From the NCBI GenBank assembly GCA_023055355.1, contig JALJCS010000028.1:6510418-6574417 (forward strand): 64,000 bases of DNA. The letters are read 5' to 3'. The notes under the pieces are model-generated. The model made no database searches and was not told the origin of the DNA. It saw only the letters and a list, made by a program, of their open reading frames with translations. Shown in pieces: positions 10,679-21,304 of this stretch. Numbering within the stretch: the first letter of the stretch is position 1; each line of letters begins with the position of its first letter. The position numbers and the translations under genes are program-made. The DNA is from Agelaius tricolor (Eukaryota > Chordata > Aves > Passeriformes > Icteridae).

Positions 10679-11354
10679 CTTCATCCTCCCAATTCCCTTC
10701 ATTTCATCCTCCCAGTTCCCTTCATTTCATCCTCCCAGTTCCTTCATTTCATCCTCCCAGTTCCTTCATTTCATCCTCCCAGTTCCCTTCATTTCATCCT
10801 CCCAGTTCCTTCATTTCATCCTCCCAGTTCCCCTCATTTCATCCTCCCAGTTCCTTCATTTCATCCTCCCAATTTTCTTCATTTAATCCTCCCAGTTCCT
10901 TCACTTCATCTTCCCAGTTCCCTTCCATTCATTTTACCAATTTCGTTCACTTCATCCTCCCAATTTCCTTTATTTCATCCTCCCAGTTCCCATCATTTCA
11001 TACTCCCAATTTCCTTCCTTTCATCCTCCCAGTTCCTTCATTTTATCCTCCCAGTTTCTTCCCTTCATCCTCCCATTTTCCTTCATTTCATTCTCCCAGT
11101 TTCTTCCCTTCATCCTCCCAATTCCTTCCCTTCATCCTCCCAATTCCTTCCCTTTATCCTCCCAGTTCCCTTCATTTCATCCTCCCAATTCCTACATTTT
11201 ATCCTCCCAATTTCCTTCATTTTTTCCCCCCAGTTCCTTAATTTCATCCTCCCAGTTCCTTCACTTCATTCTCCCAGTTCCCTTCCCTTCATCCTCCCAT
11301 TTTCCTTCCCTTCATCCTCCCAATTTCCTTCCCTTCACCCTCCCAGTTCCCTTC
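10679..11354 (+). repeat. Minisatellite, unit about 22-23 bp, about 30 copies
   Basis: Tandem units built on TTCATCCTCCCAGTTCC, alternating with TTCATTTCATCCTCCCA, fill about 675 bases. Copies differ by small substitutions (CAGTT/CAATT, CTTCA/CTTCC). The array creates a 285-codon open frame of repeated Phe-Ile-Leu-Pro and Ser-Phe-His-Pro-Pro motifs. That frame is an artefact of the array, not a gene. Confidence 0.95.
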
Positions 11355-12187
11355 AAGGCATCCCAGTGCTGTGGCTCAAATCTGACCCCAACAGAACTGA
11401 GAAAGAACAATCTCAGCTCTTTTTTTTCCCACCAAAAATCTCAGCCATGACTGACAGCTGTCTGATCGTGGCATTTAACTATTATTAAAAATAATAATTT
11501 TTATTATTTCCATACTGTCACTTGTGGTCACAGCTTTCCCAGCTTCTGATTTTTTTTTTTTTTTTTAATTTTCTTCCTCTCCTTCCTTTTCCTTATTTAT
11601 AAATATCAGACTGGGGACCCAGAACAAATCACCTTGCTGGGAAAGGTCCTTAAAGACTGATAATATCCGTGCTTTGTGTCCCACATGCTTTTCCATTTAA
11701 AATATTTGGCTTGAGAACGTGGGAGGTAAAGAAATTATATTTGGAGGCCTTTTTAAAACATCTCTTCCATCCCCTGATTTATGCTCTTTGGGACCCATTC
11801 TGTGTAAAATATTGAACTGGTTGTACTTTAGATAAAAGAAACATCTCAGGCATTGTTTTTTTGGAGTTTCTCATTCTTTTCTCCCATATATCTTCATAAA
11901 ATTGAAGTGCCAGAGCCCTTCCTCCTGTTCCTGAGTTATTTTTTTTATTTTTAAGCAATGTTCATAATAACACTTTAATATTCCCCTCCAGTGCTGGGCT
12001 CCTGGGTCCCACTTAGTGTTTTTTTAATGCCATAAAAGCAGCTCAGGGCACCTGTTGAGGGTCTGGTGTTTAATTCCAGTCCCAGGTGAGGCTGCTCAGC
12101 CTGTGCTGTGCTCCTGTGTCACCCCCTGGGACACACACGGCTCCAGCAGGAGCTGGGGATGCACAAAAATCTGAATTAAATCACAGC
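11355..12187. other. AT-rich unique sequence, no gene seen
   Basis: Includes a poly(T) run near 11551-11566 and an AT-rich palindromic patch near 11481-11505. No recognised feature. Confidence 0.45.
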
Positions 12188-12502
12188 AGGGAAATGGAAT
12201 CATCCCAAGAGGGAAATGAGATGATCCCAACAGGGAAATGGAATGATCCCAACAGGGAATGGAATGATCTCAAAAGGGAAATGGAATGATCCCAACAAGG
12301 ATGGAATGATCCCAACAGGGAAATGAGAGGATCCCAGCAGGGAAAAGAAATTATATGATCCCAACAGGGAATGGAATGATCCCAACAGGGAAATAAAATT
12401 ATATGATCCCAACAGGGAATGAAATGATCCAAATAGGGAAATTAAATGATCCCAGCAGGGAATGGAATGATCCCAACAGGGAATGGAATGATCCCAACAG
12501 GA
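12188..12502 (+). repeat. Minisatellite, unit about 21-22 bp, about 15 copies
   Basis: Tandem units of GGAATGATCCCAACAGGGAA with variants (GAGATGATCCC, AAATTATATGATCCC). Unit length varies by a few bases. The minus-strand frame reads as repeated Cys-Trp-Asp-His and is spurious. Confidence 0.95.
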
Positions 12503-12572
12503 CCATTTCATTCCTTCTTCCCCGTGAGAGCTCCAAGGGAGATTCTGCAGGGCAAGGAGGGATGGGGACAGG

Positions 12573-12979
12573 TGGGAAATGGATTTGTAGAGAATTCTTA
12601 ATAGATTTTTGGGGTTTTTAGCACGGGGGTTCAGGGGGCAAGATGGAGGAATCTGGGCGTGTCCAGCCTTTCTCCTTCTTCTTCTTCTTGGCCTCCATCT
12701 CCTGCTGTGATGGTGGCACTTTGGGATTGGTTTAGAGTAGAAGCTCAGTGTCTAACACAGGTGATGGGTACTGGGAAGGAATTGTAAACATTGTACAGGT
12801 AATTTTTAGTATAAAAAGATAACACCAGAGTGCCTCTGTCTGCCCTGCTGAACAGACCTTGGCTGGACAGGAGCAAGAATTTTATAGATAAGAAACAATA
12901 AACAACCTTGAGAATGAGAAATGAAGAGCTCTGACTCCTTCTTTGACCACCAGGTTGGGAAAAGAGGCTTTGTGACACA
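12573..12979 (+). mobile_element. Solo LTR of a passerine endogenous retrovirus (LTR family III)
   Basis: Starts TGGGAAATGGATTTG, almost the same 5' end as the LTR at 51107-51608, but the body differs. It has GGCAAGATGGAGGAATCTGG, a short (CTT)n run, a TTTGGGATTGGTTTAGAGTA block, a TATAAAAAG box near 12810, an AATAAA signal at about 12897 and a terminal ...TGTGACACA at 12979. No clear target-site duplication is seen. The short CTTCTTCTTCTT run is a likely precursor of the expanded tracts at 5.8 and 9.2 kb. Confidence 0.75.
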
Positions 12980-13269
12980 TCTCGGGGTCACTGTGAGCAG
13001 CAGCAGCCCCCAGAGGTGCCCAGCTGTGCCACCAGCATGGGGACAGCCCTGCCATTCACCCCTGGGTGCTGTGAGCAGCCCCAGCTGCTGCCAGCCCTTC
13101 CTGCAGTGCCCTCAGAGAAAAGCAGAATCAACCCAGGCACCTCATCCTGGCACGTCGGGGGTGAATTGGTTTGGAATTAATTGAGTCCAACCAGGCAGTG
13201 AAAACCCCAGGAAGGTGGGGGCTGCAGCCCTGGGGATGGGAGGACAATGCATATTTTACACTGTGAATT

Positions 13270-13605
13270 TTTTATTAAGGACTGGGTTGGTTTGGTTTTT
13301 TTTTATATTTTTTTATTATTGAATATGAATATTTTACACGTCCGAGTTCAGAACAATGCTTTTTTTGGCTGGCTCTGCACTTTTCATGGTTGTGTACCCT
13401 TTGCATTGCATAACTGAGAGAGATCCATTTACACACAGGGGGAAAAGGGGGACTAATGAATCTCAGCAAAGCTAACTTTACTGTGTGCGAAAAAAACAGC
13501 ACTCTGAAGTTTTCCAAATAAAAAATAAAAAAATAAAAAAATTACGCATACATAAAATCCTTGCATGGAACGGCTCAATAAAAATCTGTGTGTGTGTGTG
13601 GGTGC
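13270..13605 (-). other. 3' UTR-like AT-rich segment, gene not identified
   Basis: On the minus strand this runs through T- and A-rich tracts and several AATAAA or ATTAAA-like signals (near 13270-13330 and 13515-13585) and ends next to an A-rich patch. Vertebrate terminal exons look like this. A repeat-free core near 13340-13480 also looks evolutionarily constrained in style. I could not link it to a coding exon, and no family was recognised. It may simply be AT-rich DNA. Confidence 0.25.
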
Positions 13606-14147
13606 ACGTGTGAGCCTGGGGTAAGGACTGCAAAACCTCTGTCACCCTGAGGAGCTGCAGCCTGCTCCAGGCAGGGACATCTCCAGCTGGAAAAGCTCTG
13701 GAATGTTCTCCCCTTCTTCATCCCTGCACTGAGGGACTCACCTGGATGTTTCCAAGGTGGGGGAAAAGGAGCCGGGCCTGCGAATTGCTCGATCAATCAC
13801 GGGGTGGAGGTGCTCACGCTCAGGGCTGGGCTGGTGTTTCCCTGCCCCTTGTCCTTCCAGGTGTTCCAGATGTTGTTTCACAGCAGATGTGCAGGACAGC
13901 CCTGCTCTGCTGCCCTCTCCCTGCATCCCTGGGAGCATCCCAGCCTTGCACTGTTTCACATCCCTTCCAACCAAACCATTCCCTGATTTTTGATGGTCCT
14001 TAGGCGTTCCTGGCTTTTGGGACAGCTCCTGCTGCATTTCCAAGGAGCTCTGACCACTGCCCTGCTGTTCTCATTGACTCCTCTTTGCCAGGATTTTTTT
14101 TTTAAATAATTCCTCCCGATTTCAAAGAACATTTAATTGACCAGCAG
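13606..14147. other. Unique sequence with a possible CR1 tail
   Basis: A CATCCCTTCCAACCAAACCA motif at about 13960-13980 resembles the last bases of a CR1 element, plus strand, but is too short to be sure. Otherwise there is nothing recognisable. Confidence 0.35.
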
Positions 14148-14530
14148 GGGAAACAAGTTTCAAAGGATGGCCTTGCACATCAGACTGGACACTTTGGAGA
14201 AATAGAACTGTGAAAGATGCATTGTAGTGGGAGGGGTATTGTTATCCCATAATATCACCCATGAGGGGTAATTTTAGATTATTTACTTTAAGGCATTTAC
14301 AGCATGGTGTGGCTAAAGCTGATGGGCTAAAAAACACTTATAATATATTGCAATTAAGAAATAGTTGACTTCTGATTGTGGCGATGTGAATTACAACATC
14401 TGTTTTGTCTCACCTTTCACAGGAGACTGAAAATGGAATAAAAGTTTTTAAAATATCTCTCAGTTACACCATCTCTCAAAAGGTCAAAAACAAAAAGGCT
14501 TAATCTGACAAATTGGTTTAATCTGACCGG
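14148..14530 (+). mobile_element. Partial LTR (LTR family II)
   Basis: Shares with the complete LTR at 51107-51608, in order, GGAAACAAGTTTCAAAGGAT, TTTGGAGAAATAGAACTGTG, TGAGGGGTAATTTTAGATTA, a TTGACTTCTGATTGTG block and a GACTGAAAATGGAATAAAAG block. An AATAAA signal lies at about 14437. The LTR 5' end is missing. Relative to that copy it carries an extra TGGCTAAAGCTGATGGGC segment, which the partial copy at 46061-46290 also has. Confidence 0.75.
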
Positions 14531-14640
14531 GGAGAAGGAGGAAAAGGGGGACATTTGGGGTGATGGTGTTTGTCCCCCACTCTTTAATCCTCACCACCAG
14601 GCCGGTGATGCTTTCCTGGGACCAGGAGGACCCCAGGAGT

Positions 14641-14760
14641 TAAAGAATCCCAGGATGGCTGGGGTTGGAGATCATCCAAGGCTGGAGCAGGGACTCGCCC
14701 GGGTGGGTTTGGAATGTTTCCAGAGAGGGACACTGCACACCCTGCCCGGACAAATTCACC
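14641..14760 (-). mobile_element. CR1 LINE fragment
   Basis: Plus-strand text AGAATCCCAGGATGGCTGGG, GTTGGAGATCATCCAAGGC and GGGTGGGTTTGGAATGTTTC is a degraded reverse complement of the CR1 tail. It is short and 5'-truncated. Confidence 0.65.
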
Positions 14761-15235
14761 ACTTAAATCCTCCCTGTGCCCACAGCACAGCTGGGAGTGC
14801 ATCAGAGGAAGGACTCCTGCAACTCCCTCCCTGTTCTGCTGGGGGAACTGAGCCCCAAAATGACTGAGACCTCAGCCTGTTCAAACCAAAACTGAAATAA
14901 AAGCGAGGGGAGGAATTCCCAGTGCCCTGGGGAGCCCTGGCAGCACAAGGAGGCTGAAATGGAGTTCAGGGAGTGTGTGCCAAGTTCTGCTATCTCGTGG
15001 TGTGCCCTTGAGCAAAGTCGTGCCTGAGAGGGGAATGGAAAGGGCCAGGCCAGGCCTGCAGAGCAGTAATGATGGGCTGCTGAAGGATTTTCTGCTGGGA
15101 GGAGCTGACCTGGGTCCCTGCATGCAAAATGAGTTTGGCATCAATGGACCCATCTCGGATTGCATCAGCAATGCTCTGTGAGGGTGAAATCTCATTAAAA
15201 GCACTCACAGAGCTCTCTGTGAGCACAGGTGAACA
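14761..15235. other. Unique sequence, no gene seen
   Basis: Mixed composition and no recognised feature. It directly precedes the TCCCT tract. Confidence 0.4.
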
Positions 15236-15375
15236 TCCCTTCCCTTCCCTTCCCTTCCCTTCCCTTCCCTTCCCTTCCCTTCCCTTCCCTTCCCTTCCCT
15301 TCCCTTCCCTTCCCTTCCCTTCCCTTCCCTTCCCTTCCCTTCCCTTCCCTTCCCTTCCCTTCCCTTCCCTTCCCT
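15236..15375 (+). repeat. Perfect (TCCCT)28 microsatellite
   Basis: 140 bases contain 28 uninterrupted TCCCT pentamers with no substitution. The purine strand is (AGGGA)n. All six frames are open across it, which explains the repetitive Ser-Leu-Pro-Phe-Pro and Gly-Arg-Glu-Gly-Lys frames. The lack of interruptions indicates recent expansion and likely length polymorphism. Confidence 0.98.
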
Positions 15376-15689
15376 ATTTTCAGGTCCCCTCTGTTTTCCA
15401 GCAATTTTTTATTATTATTTTTATTTCATATCAGATTTTTTTTTTAGTACTTTTAAAAAACATTTTATTTGCCTTAAATTAAACATTTCAGCCACCATGA
15501 ATCCCTCCCCACACAAAACTCAGGGAGCTGTGAAATATTTAAACTGTCCCCAGCTCTTCCTCATTTGTTCAGCCTTTTCCCAGCAGGTTGCTCAAAGGTG
15601 ACACCCCAGGCTGCAGGAGAGATCCAAGATCCTGGTTCCAGAACATTCTGCTCTGAATTCTTGCATGAACTCGGTGGTGTCGGGGCATG
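15376..15689. other. Unique sequence, no gene seen
   Basis: T-rich at 15400-15480, then mixed. No recognised feature. Confidence 0.4.
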
Positions 15690-15885
15690 AATTTCTGGAA
15701 AATTCTTAAAGCTTGACAAAAGGCCAAGAAATGCTTATAGTGCGTTGTCATTAAGAAATAGTTAGCTTCTGATTATAATAGCATTAATTATAACATCTGC
15801 ACTGTCTCACCCTCCACATGAGACTAAAAACAAAAGTTTTGAAAATGCCTCTCAGTCACCCCATCTCTGGCTCAAAAAAAGGCAT
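15690..15885 (+). mobile_element. Partial LTR (LTR family II), degraded
   Basis: Matches the 3' half of the LTR at 51107-51608 and the copy at 14148: AAGAAATAGTTAGCTTCTGA, ATTATAACATCTGCACTGTC, CACATGAGACTAAAAACAAA and CACCCCATCTCTGGCTCA. The AATAAA signal is lost. It lies 1.2 kb from the copy at 14.1-14.5 kb in the same orientation. Confidence 0.7.
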
Positions 15886-16121
15886 AAAAGCATCAGATAG
15901 TCAACCTAGGACACCAAACAAGTGGGGTCACTTGGATCTCAGCTTTGGGAAGCCTCTGGAACAGGAAAGCCTCGAGGTTTTAAGTCCTTTACTCTTGATC
16001 AGGGGGACAAGGAGGCTTGGTGGGGTTTGGGGAGTTGTCCTAAATCCCTGCCCACGTCCTCCCAGCCCATGGAATTTGATTTTCCTTCATCCCCTGAGCC
16101 CTGGGGTGGCCGTGCCTCCTT

Positions 16122-17392
16122 CAGAGCCCTGGAAAAGTCCTGCAGGAAAGGGAAAGAGCCCTGAAGGACAGGAAAAATCCTGCAGGAGAGGGAAAGAGCC
16201 CTGAAGGAAAAGTTCTGAAGGAAAGGAAAAGAGCTCTGCAGGAAAGGAAAAGTCCTGCAGGAAAGGAAAGGAAAAGAATCCTGCAGGAAAAGAGCCCTGC
16301 AGGAAAGGGAAATTCCTCCAGGGAAGGAAAAGAGCCCAGCAGGAAAGGGAAAGATCCCTGTAGGAAAGGAAAATTCCTGCAGGAAAGGGAAAAAGTCCTG
16401 CATGAAAGGAAAAGAGCCCTGCAGGAGAGGAAAAGAACCCTGAAAGAAAAGAAAAGAGCCCTGAAGGAAAGGGAAAGAGCCCTGAAGGAAAAGAAAAGAG
16501 CCCTGAGGAAAAGGAAAAGAGCCGTGAAGGAAAGGAAAGGAAAGGAAAGGAAAAATCCTGCAGGAGAGGAAAAGAGCCCTGGGGAAAGGGAAAGAGCCCT
16601 GGAGGAAAGGGAAAGAGCCCGGAATGAAAGGAAAGAGCCCTGAAGGAAAGGAAAAATCCTGCAGGAGAGGAAAAGAATCCTGGAAAAGAGCCCTGCAGGG
16701 AAGGGAAATTCCTCTAGGGAAGGGAAAAAGTCCTGCATGAAAGGAAAAGAGTCCTGCAGGAGAGGAAAAGAACCCTGAAGGAAAAGAGCCTTGAAGGAAA
16801 GGGAAAGAGCCCTGAAGGAAAGGAAAAATCCTGCAGGAGAGGAAAAGTCCTGCATGAAAGGAAAAGAGCCCTGCAGGAGAGGAAAAGAACCCTGAAAGAA
16901 AAGAAAAGAGCCCTGAAGGAAAGGGAAAGAGCCCTGAAGGAAAAGAAAGAGCCCTGAAGGAAAGGAAAAATCCTGCAGGAGAGGAAAAGAATCCTGGAAA
17001 AGAGCCCTGCAGGGAAGGGAAATTCCTCCAGGGAAGGGAAAAAGTCCTGCATGAAAGGAAAAGAGTCCTGCAGGAGAGGAAAAGAACCCTGAAGGAAAAG
17101 AGCCTTGAAGGAAAGGGAAAGAGCCCTGAAGGAAAGGAAAAATCCTGCAGGAGAGGAAAAGTCCTGCATGAAAGGAAAAGAGCCCTGCAGGAGAGGAAAA
17201 GAACCCTGGAGGAAAAGGAAAAGAGCCTTGAAGGAAAGGGAAAGAGCCCTGAAGGAAAGGGAAAGAGTCCTGAAGGAAAGGAAAAATCCTGCAGGAGAGG
17301 AAAAGTCCTGCAGGGAAGGAAAATAAAAATCCTGCAGGAGAGGAAAAGTCCTGCAGGAGAGGAAAAGAGCTCTTCAGGAAAGGAAAGGAGCC
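16122..17392 (+). repeat. Purine-rich minisatellite with a 314-bp higher-order repeat
   Basis: About 1.27 kb of purine-rich units combining AGGAAAGGGAAAGAGCCCTG and GGAAAAATCCTGCAGGAGAG variants, typically 18-30 bp each. A block starting at 16651 recurs at 16965, an offset of 314 bp. The two copies stay close to identical for about 240 bases, so several units were amplified together. It produces a 446-codon minus-strand frame of Ser-Phe-Pro-Phe-Leu repeats, which I regard as spurious. Confidence 0.95.
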
Positions 17393-19304
17393 CCGAGACG
17401 GCTGGCAGGGCTTCAGGAGGAGGTGCCAGGTGATGCTCGGTCCCAAGGCAGCAGAGGGCATCCCTGAGTTTGGAGATTCATCCCCGCAGCTGCAGGAGCA
17501 CAGGCAGGAGCTGAGTGAGGAACAAGGCAGATTTCAGCTCTGTGCTTGCTAGGCCTGGGCAGATCCTCCAAGAAGGGAATTTCCCCCACTTATTCCCGGA
17601 CAATTTATGAATAATTTGTAACAATTCATAATCATTTATAGGGGCCGAGCAGAAATTCAGGTGTGATTTCTCTTGCCTGCCTGGAAGCAGCGCACAGATG
17701 TGGCAGGTGTGCGGATAAATATCTCCGTGAACACATATCTTTCAAATTATTTAATTGAATTGCAATTTAATTGCTGAAAATTCCCTCCTTTCCTTGGAAT
17801 CCCTTAGTTCACTTAGCCAGGATTGTTTACACCAGTGGAATTATTTATAAACACTGAGCACGGCAGTGTTGATAAATACAGATTTGTTTAATAATTTCAG
17901 TAAAACCTTCCAGGACCATCACTTTCCCCAGCACTTGGGGACAAGGCAGTGGAGAAGGTGCTGCTCCCACAGGGCTCAGGTCCTGCATCCCTGCACACCT
18001 GGGAACACTGGGCAGGGAAGAGAGATGAAAACCAATGAGATTTTTCACTTGTGCCTCTGGCTTAGCTGAGGTTCTTCAGATATTTCCAAGAGTTGGTGAA
18101 GTTTAGGACTGTTTTTTCCTCCTTCTAAATATTCACTGAGTTACAAGTTTGCTTGTATTGTCCATGCTGGAATCAGACCTTTTCCAACCGATCCTTTACA
18201 GGAAACTCCTAAAAATTATTTTTAAATAGTTAGAAGTGACTTTGGCACTGATTATGGCATTCTAGAATATTTTTCCTTTCCTTCTTACCTCATTTAACCA
18301 CTAATTTTTGATTAAATCATGAAATTGTGAAATAATTTCATTTTGCTTCAAGAGAAGCAAAACCCCCAAAGAAGGAAATCTCTACAGCTTTAAAACCCAA
18401 TCAGATCTGACAATCCAAATCCGTTTACTGAGGAAATTTCCTTTAAGAAAATAAATAAATTACTCTCTACCTTCAGCTTAAATCCGTGGCTGCTGGAGTT
18501 TAATTGCTTCTCCTTGTGGCCCTAAAACCAGGGCGGCTTCAAAGCAAGGGTGGCTTCTATTAAATTTAATTACCCTTTCCTGCAGCTCTCATGCAAAGGT
18601 GCCATAGTAACTCCAGGAAGGTGCTGATGAATCAGGGGCAGATTCCAAACCAAAATATGGATTAAACATCGTTTTCAACTCAAGCAAAAGCTGCCTGTGT
18701 GCAGAGGTGTTTGCACCCCGGGGTGAATTCCTACAACGTGGAACCAGGGGTTGTCTCTGTGGGTTTTATTTCCATTTTTTCCTCCCACCCCAACACGTGT
18801 GAAGTGTCAGCAATGTCCCCTGTCCCCTCCACTTGTGTACATCCAGCCTGGATTTTCCCCCTGCTCCCACACACGCTGCTCTATTAATGCCAACAGGTGC
18901 CCTCAGCATTTAAAGGTTGTTCCAAACATCCCCCAGGAAGCCCCATTTTAATCCTGCCTGGCCTGAACACGGAGCTGTCAACACGAGGGTCAGGATTAAA
19001 ACAAGGGAATCCTGGCTGGGATGATTAAACCTGGACATGGGAATGCTCATCTGTTCCCTCAGATTGGTTCTGTCACCTTAAAAAAGGACATGTGTGAATT
19101 AATTTGGGCCTTGCAATAAGGGGGACGGATGTTTGTGCGCAGCTCAAGTGCAGTAAATTGAATTTGTGGATGAGACAATGTGAGACATCAAAGCCACCCT
19201 GTGCTCACCTGGTGCTCGTGCTGATGTGACAGGATCTCCTTTGGGAATGGAGAGATTTTCTCCTCATTTTCTGAGGGCTCTGGAGAGTCCCAAGAGGACA
19301 CAGA
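17393..19304. other. Unique sequence, no gene seen
   Basis: Repeat-poor, moderately AT-rich DNA. The stretch 18200-18500 is AT-rich, with ATTAAATCATG-like homeodomain-type cores, and could be a non-coding conserved element. I have no further support. Open frames are short. Confidence 0.4.
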
Positions 19305-19525
19305 CTTAAGCTGGGAAATTTGGGTCAGATGTTAGGAAAAAGTTTTTTTACAGAAAGAGCGATGAAGTGCGGGAATGGTCTGCCTGGGGAGGTGGTGGTG
19401 GCTTTAAAACACATCCCTGGAGGATGTGTTTAAAAAATGATTGGATGTGGCACTGGATGCCAGGGTTTAGCTGATCAACGATCTTAAAGATTGGGTTGGA
19501 CTCAATGGTCTTTTTCTTTATCTCT
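19305..19525 (+). mobile_element. CR1 LINE fragment, 3' region
   Basis: Shows the CR1 order TTAAGCTGGGAAATTTGGGT, TTTTTTTACAGAAAGAGCGA, GGAATGGTCTGCCTGGGGAG, TTTAAAAAATGATTGGATGT and TTGGGTTGGACTCAATGGTC. This is a different CR1 subfamily variant from the other tails in the window. Confidence 0.85.
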
Positions 19526-19552
19526 CCCACAGCCAATCCTCCCTCCAGGAGA

Positions 19553-20157
19553 TGTCTGCTGTTCATGGGCCGTTAATTATTAATTATCTTCTGTCCATGG
19601 CCAGTGAGTGTCCCTGCAGGGCTGATCCAATCCCATCATCCCATGGGGAGATGCTGCATTGCCCAGGGGAGGAGCCAAGCATTCCTACCTGGATCCAATC
19701 TGAGGGTTGGGACAGCACAGCAGCCTTTGCCCAGTGCATTGCCAGAGGAGCAGCTTCTGCTGCCCTGCATGGCCAGAGGGAGCCCAGGCCCATCTCCAGC
19801 AGCCCTGGAGCTGCAGAGGAAAACTCCCCCCTTGTGCAGGATCCCTGCTCCAGCAGAGCCACAGCTGGCACTGCAGGAGGGCTGAGCCCCCATGGGATGG
19901 GGCTGTGCCACCCCCCTGACACACAGGGGACAGGGACTGCTCTGACTCTGTCACTGGTTTGTTTTTGTTTATACTATTACATTGGTATTTTCATTTAATT
20001 TTCCTAGTAAAGAATTTTTTATCCTATTCCCATATCTTTGCCTGAGAGCCCCTTAATTTCATAATTACATTAATCTGGAGGGAGGAAATTTACATTTTCC
20101 ATTTCAGGGGAGGCTCCTGCCTGCCTTAGCAGACACCTGTCTGTCCAAACCAAGACA
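19553..20157 (+). mobile_element. Solo LTR of a passerine endogenous retrovirus, about 605 bp
   Basis: Begins TGTCTGCTGTTCATGGGCCG and ends ...CCAAACCAAGACA, giving TG...CA termini. A GC-rich central part is followed by TTTTCCTAGTAAAGAA, CCTATTCCCATATCTTTGCC, TGAGAGCCCCTTAATTTCAT and GCAGACACCTGTCTGTCC. I recognise this order from a common passerine LTR family. The 148-codon open frame inside is an LTR by-product. No retroviral gene adjoins it. No target-site duplication was resolved. Confidence 0.75.
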
Positions 20158-21105
20158 GAAACAAACCCTGCTCCGAAGGGCGGCGAGACCCAGCAGGTGG
20201 GAGAGGCAAAGCAGCAGGTCAGGCTGGGGGGGAGGCAGACAAAAGAGAAATCAGGAGCTGGGAGCTCTTGGAGCTGTCCACAGCAATAATCACCCTCACA
20301 GATGCTTAGCTCTAACAGCCTGACAAGATCCCTTTCTTCACAGAGGAGCTGTTTGATTGCTCCCATGCTTGTTTCCATCCCAAATCCCGGGGTTGCAACG
20401 TCTTTGTGACACTCCAAACATCCCCAGAGCTCTTTGAAGTCGAGTTTTAATGTGCTTATTGACACCAGTTATGATATTTCAGAACACATGGGCTACAAAT
20501 TGTTACCATGCACTGCAAGTGTTTACAGTAATCCCTGTATTAAAACAAACTCAGCCTTTCCTGATGATTTTATATCTTCTTACTGACTCGCTTGCCTGTG
20601 TTTATTTAAACTCCTGTTGAGGGTTTTTTTAAAAAATATTCAACAGTTTTGAAACATTAAAAAAAAACCAAAAAACCATGACCCTATCTGCAGATTTCAG
20701 ATACTTTTTAAAGGTTTTGCCTTTATTTTATGGGTGCCACATGGCCCAAATCTCCTTTTTGAAATTTCACTGCATGGAATGGTTTAAAACTCTCTGGTTT
20801 TAGTGTCTGCTGCTAAGGGGGATGTCAGAAGAATTCCTACAGAGCACAAGGCTCCTCGTCCTGCTCCAAATTCCTCGGAGGGAGCAGGACCCACTCCCAT
20901 CACTGCTCCCAGACATTCCCTCTGCAAAACAAAACCAGAAAAACCCCATAAATTGTGGCAGGAACAGCAGCACTGGGAAAATGAGCAAAATCAAAGTTTG
21001 CTCAATGAAAAAAAAAAAATGTAAATTAGGGGAAATATATTTCCTTAATAACTCCTAAAAGATAGGGACATGGATTTGCAAACAAATTATAAAATAGAAA
21101 TAATG
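20158..21105. other. Unique sequence, no gene seen
   Basis: Mixed to AT-rich DNA with an A-rich patch near 20657-20680. No recognised feature. Confidence 0.45.
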
Positions 21106-21304
21106 TTACATAATGTATTATGTATTATGTATTATGTATAATATATAATATATAATATATTATACATTATATATTATACATTATATATTATACATTATAT
21201 ATTATATATTATATATTATATATTATATATTATTATGTAATTTGTAATTAATATAATATAATATAATATAATATAATATAATATAATATAATATAATATA
21301 ATAT
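21106..21304. repeat. AT-only microsatellite block
   Basis: TATGTATTA units pass into TATAATATA and TATATTATACAT units, then a regular TAATATAATATAATA array at 21250-21304. It is self-complementary over most of its length. Frames reading Tyr-Ile-Ile-Leu repeats on the minus strand are artefacts. Confidence 0.95.

Noticed and set aside
10631..11488. 285-codon open frame of His-Phe-Ile-Leu-Pro repeats
   Set aside because: It is a shadow of the 22-23-bp minisatellite. The unit is not a multiple of three, and the frame cycles through repeat phases.
16121..17461. 446-codon minus-strand open frame
   Set aside because: Created entirely by the purine-rich minisatellite, with Ser/Phe/Pro/Leu repeats only and overlapping frames on both strands.
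19552..19998. 148-codon open frame with a hydrophobic C-terminus
   Set aside because: Lies entirely within a solo LTR that I recognise from many passerine copies. It is not retroviral coding sequence.
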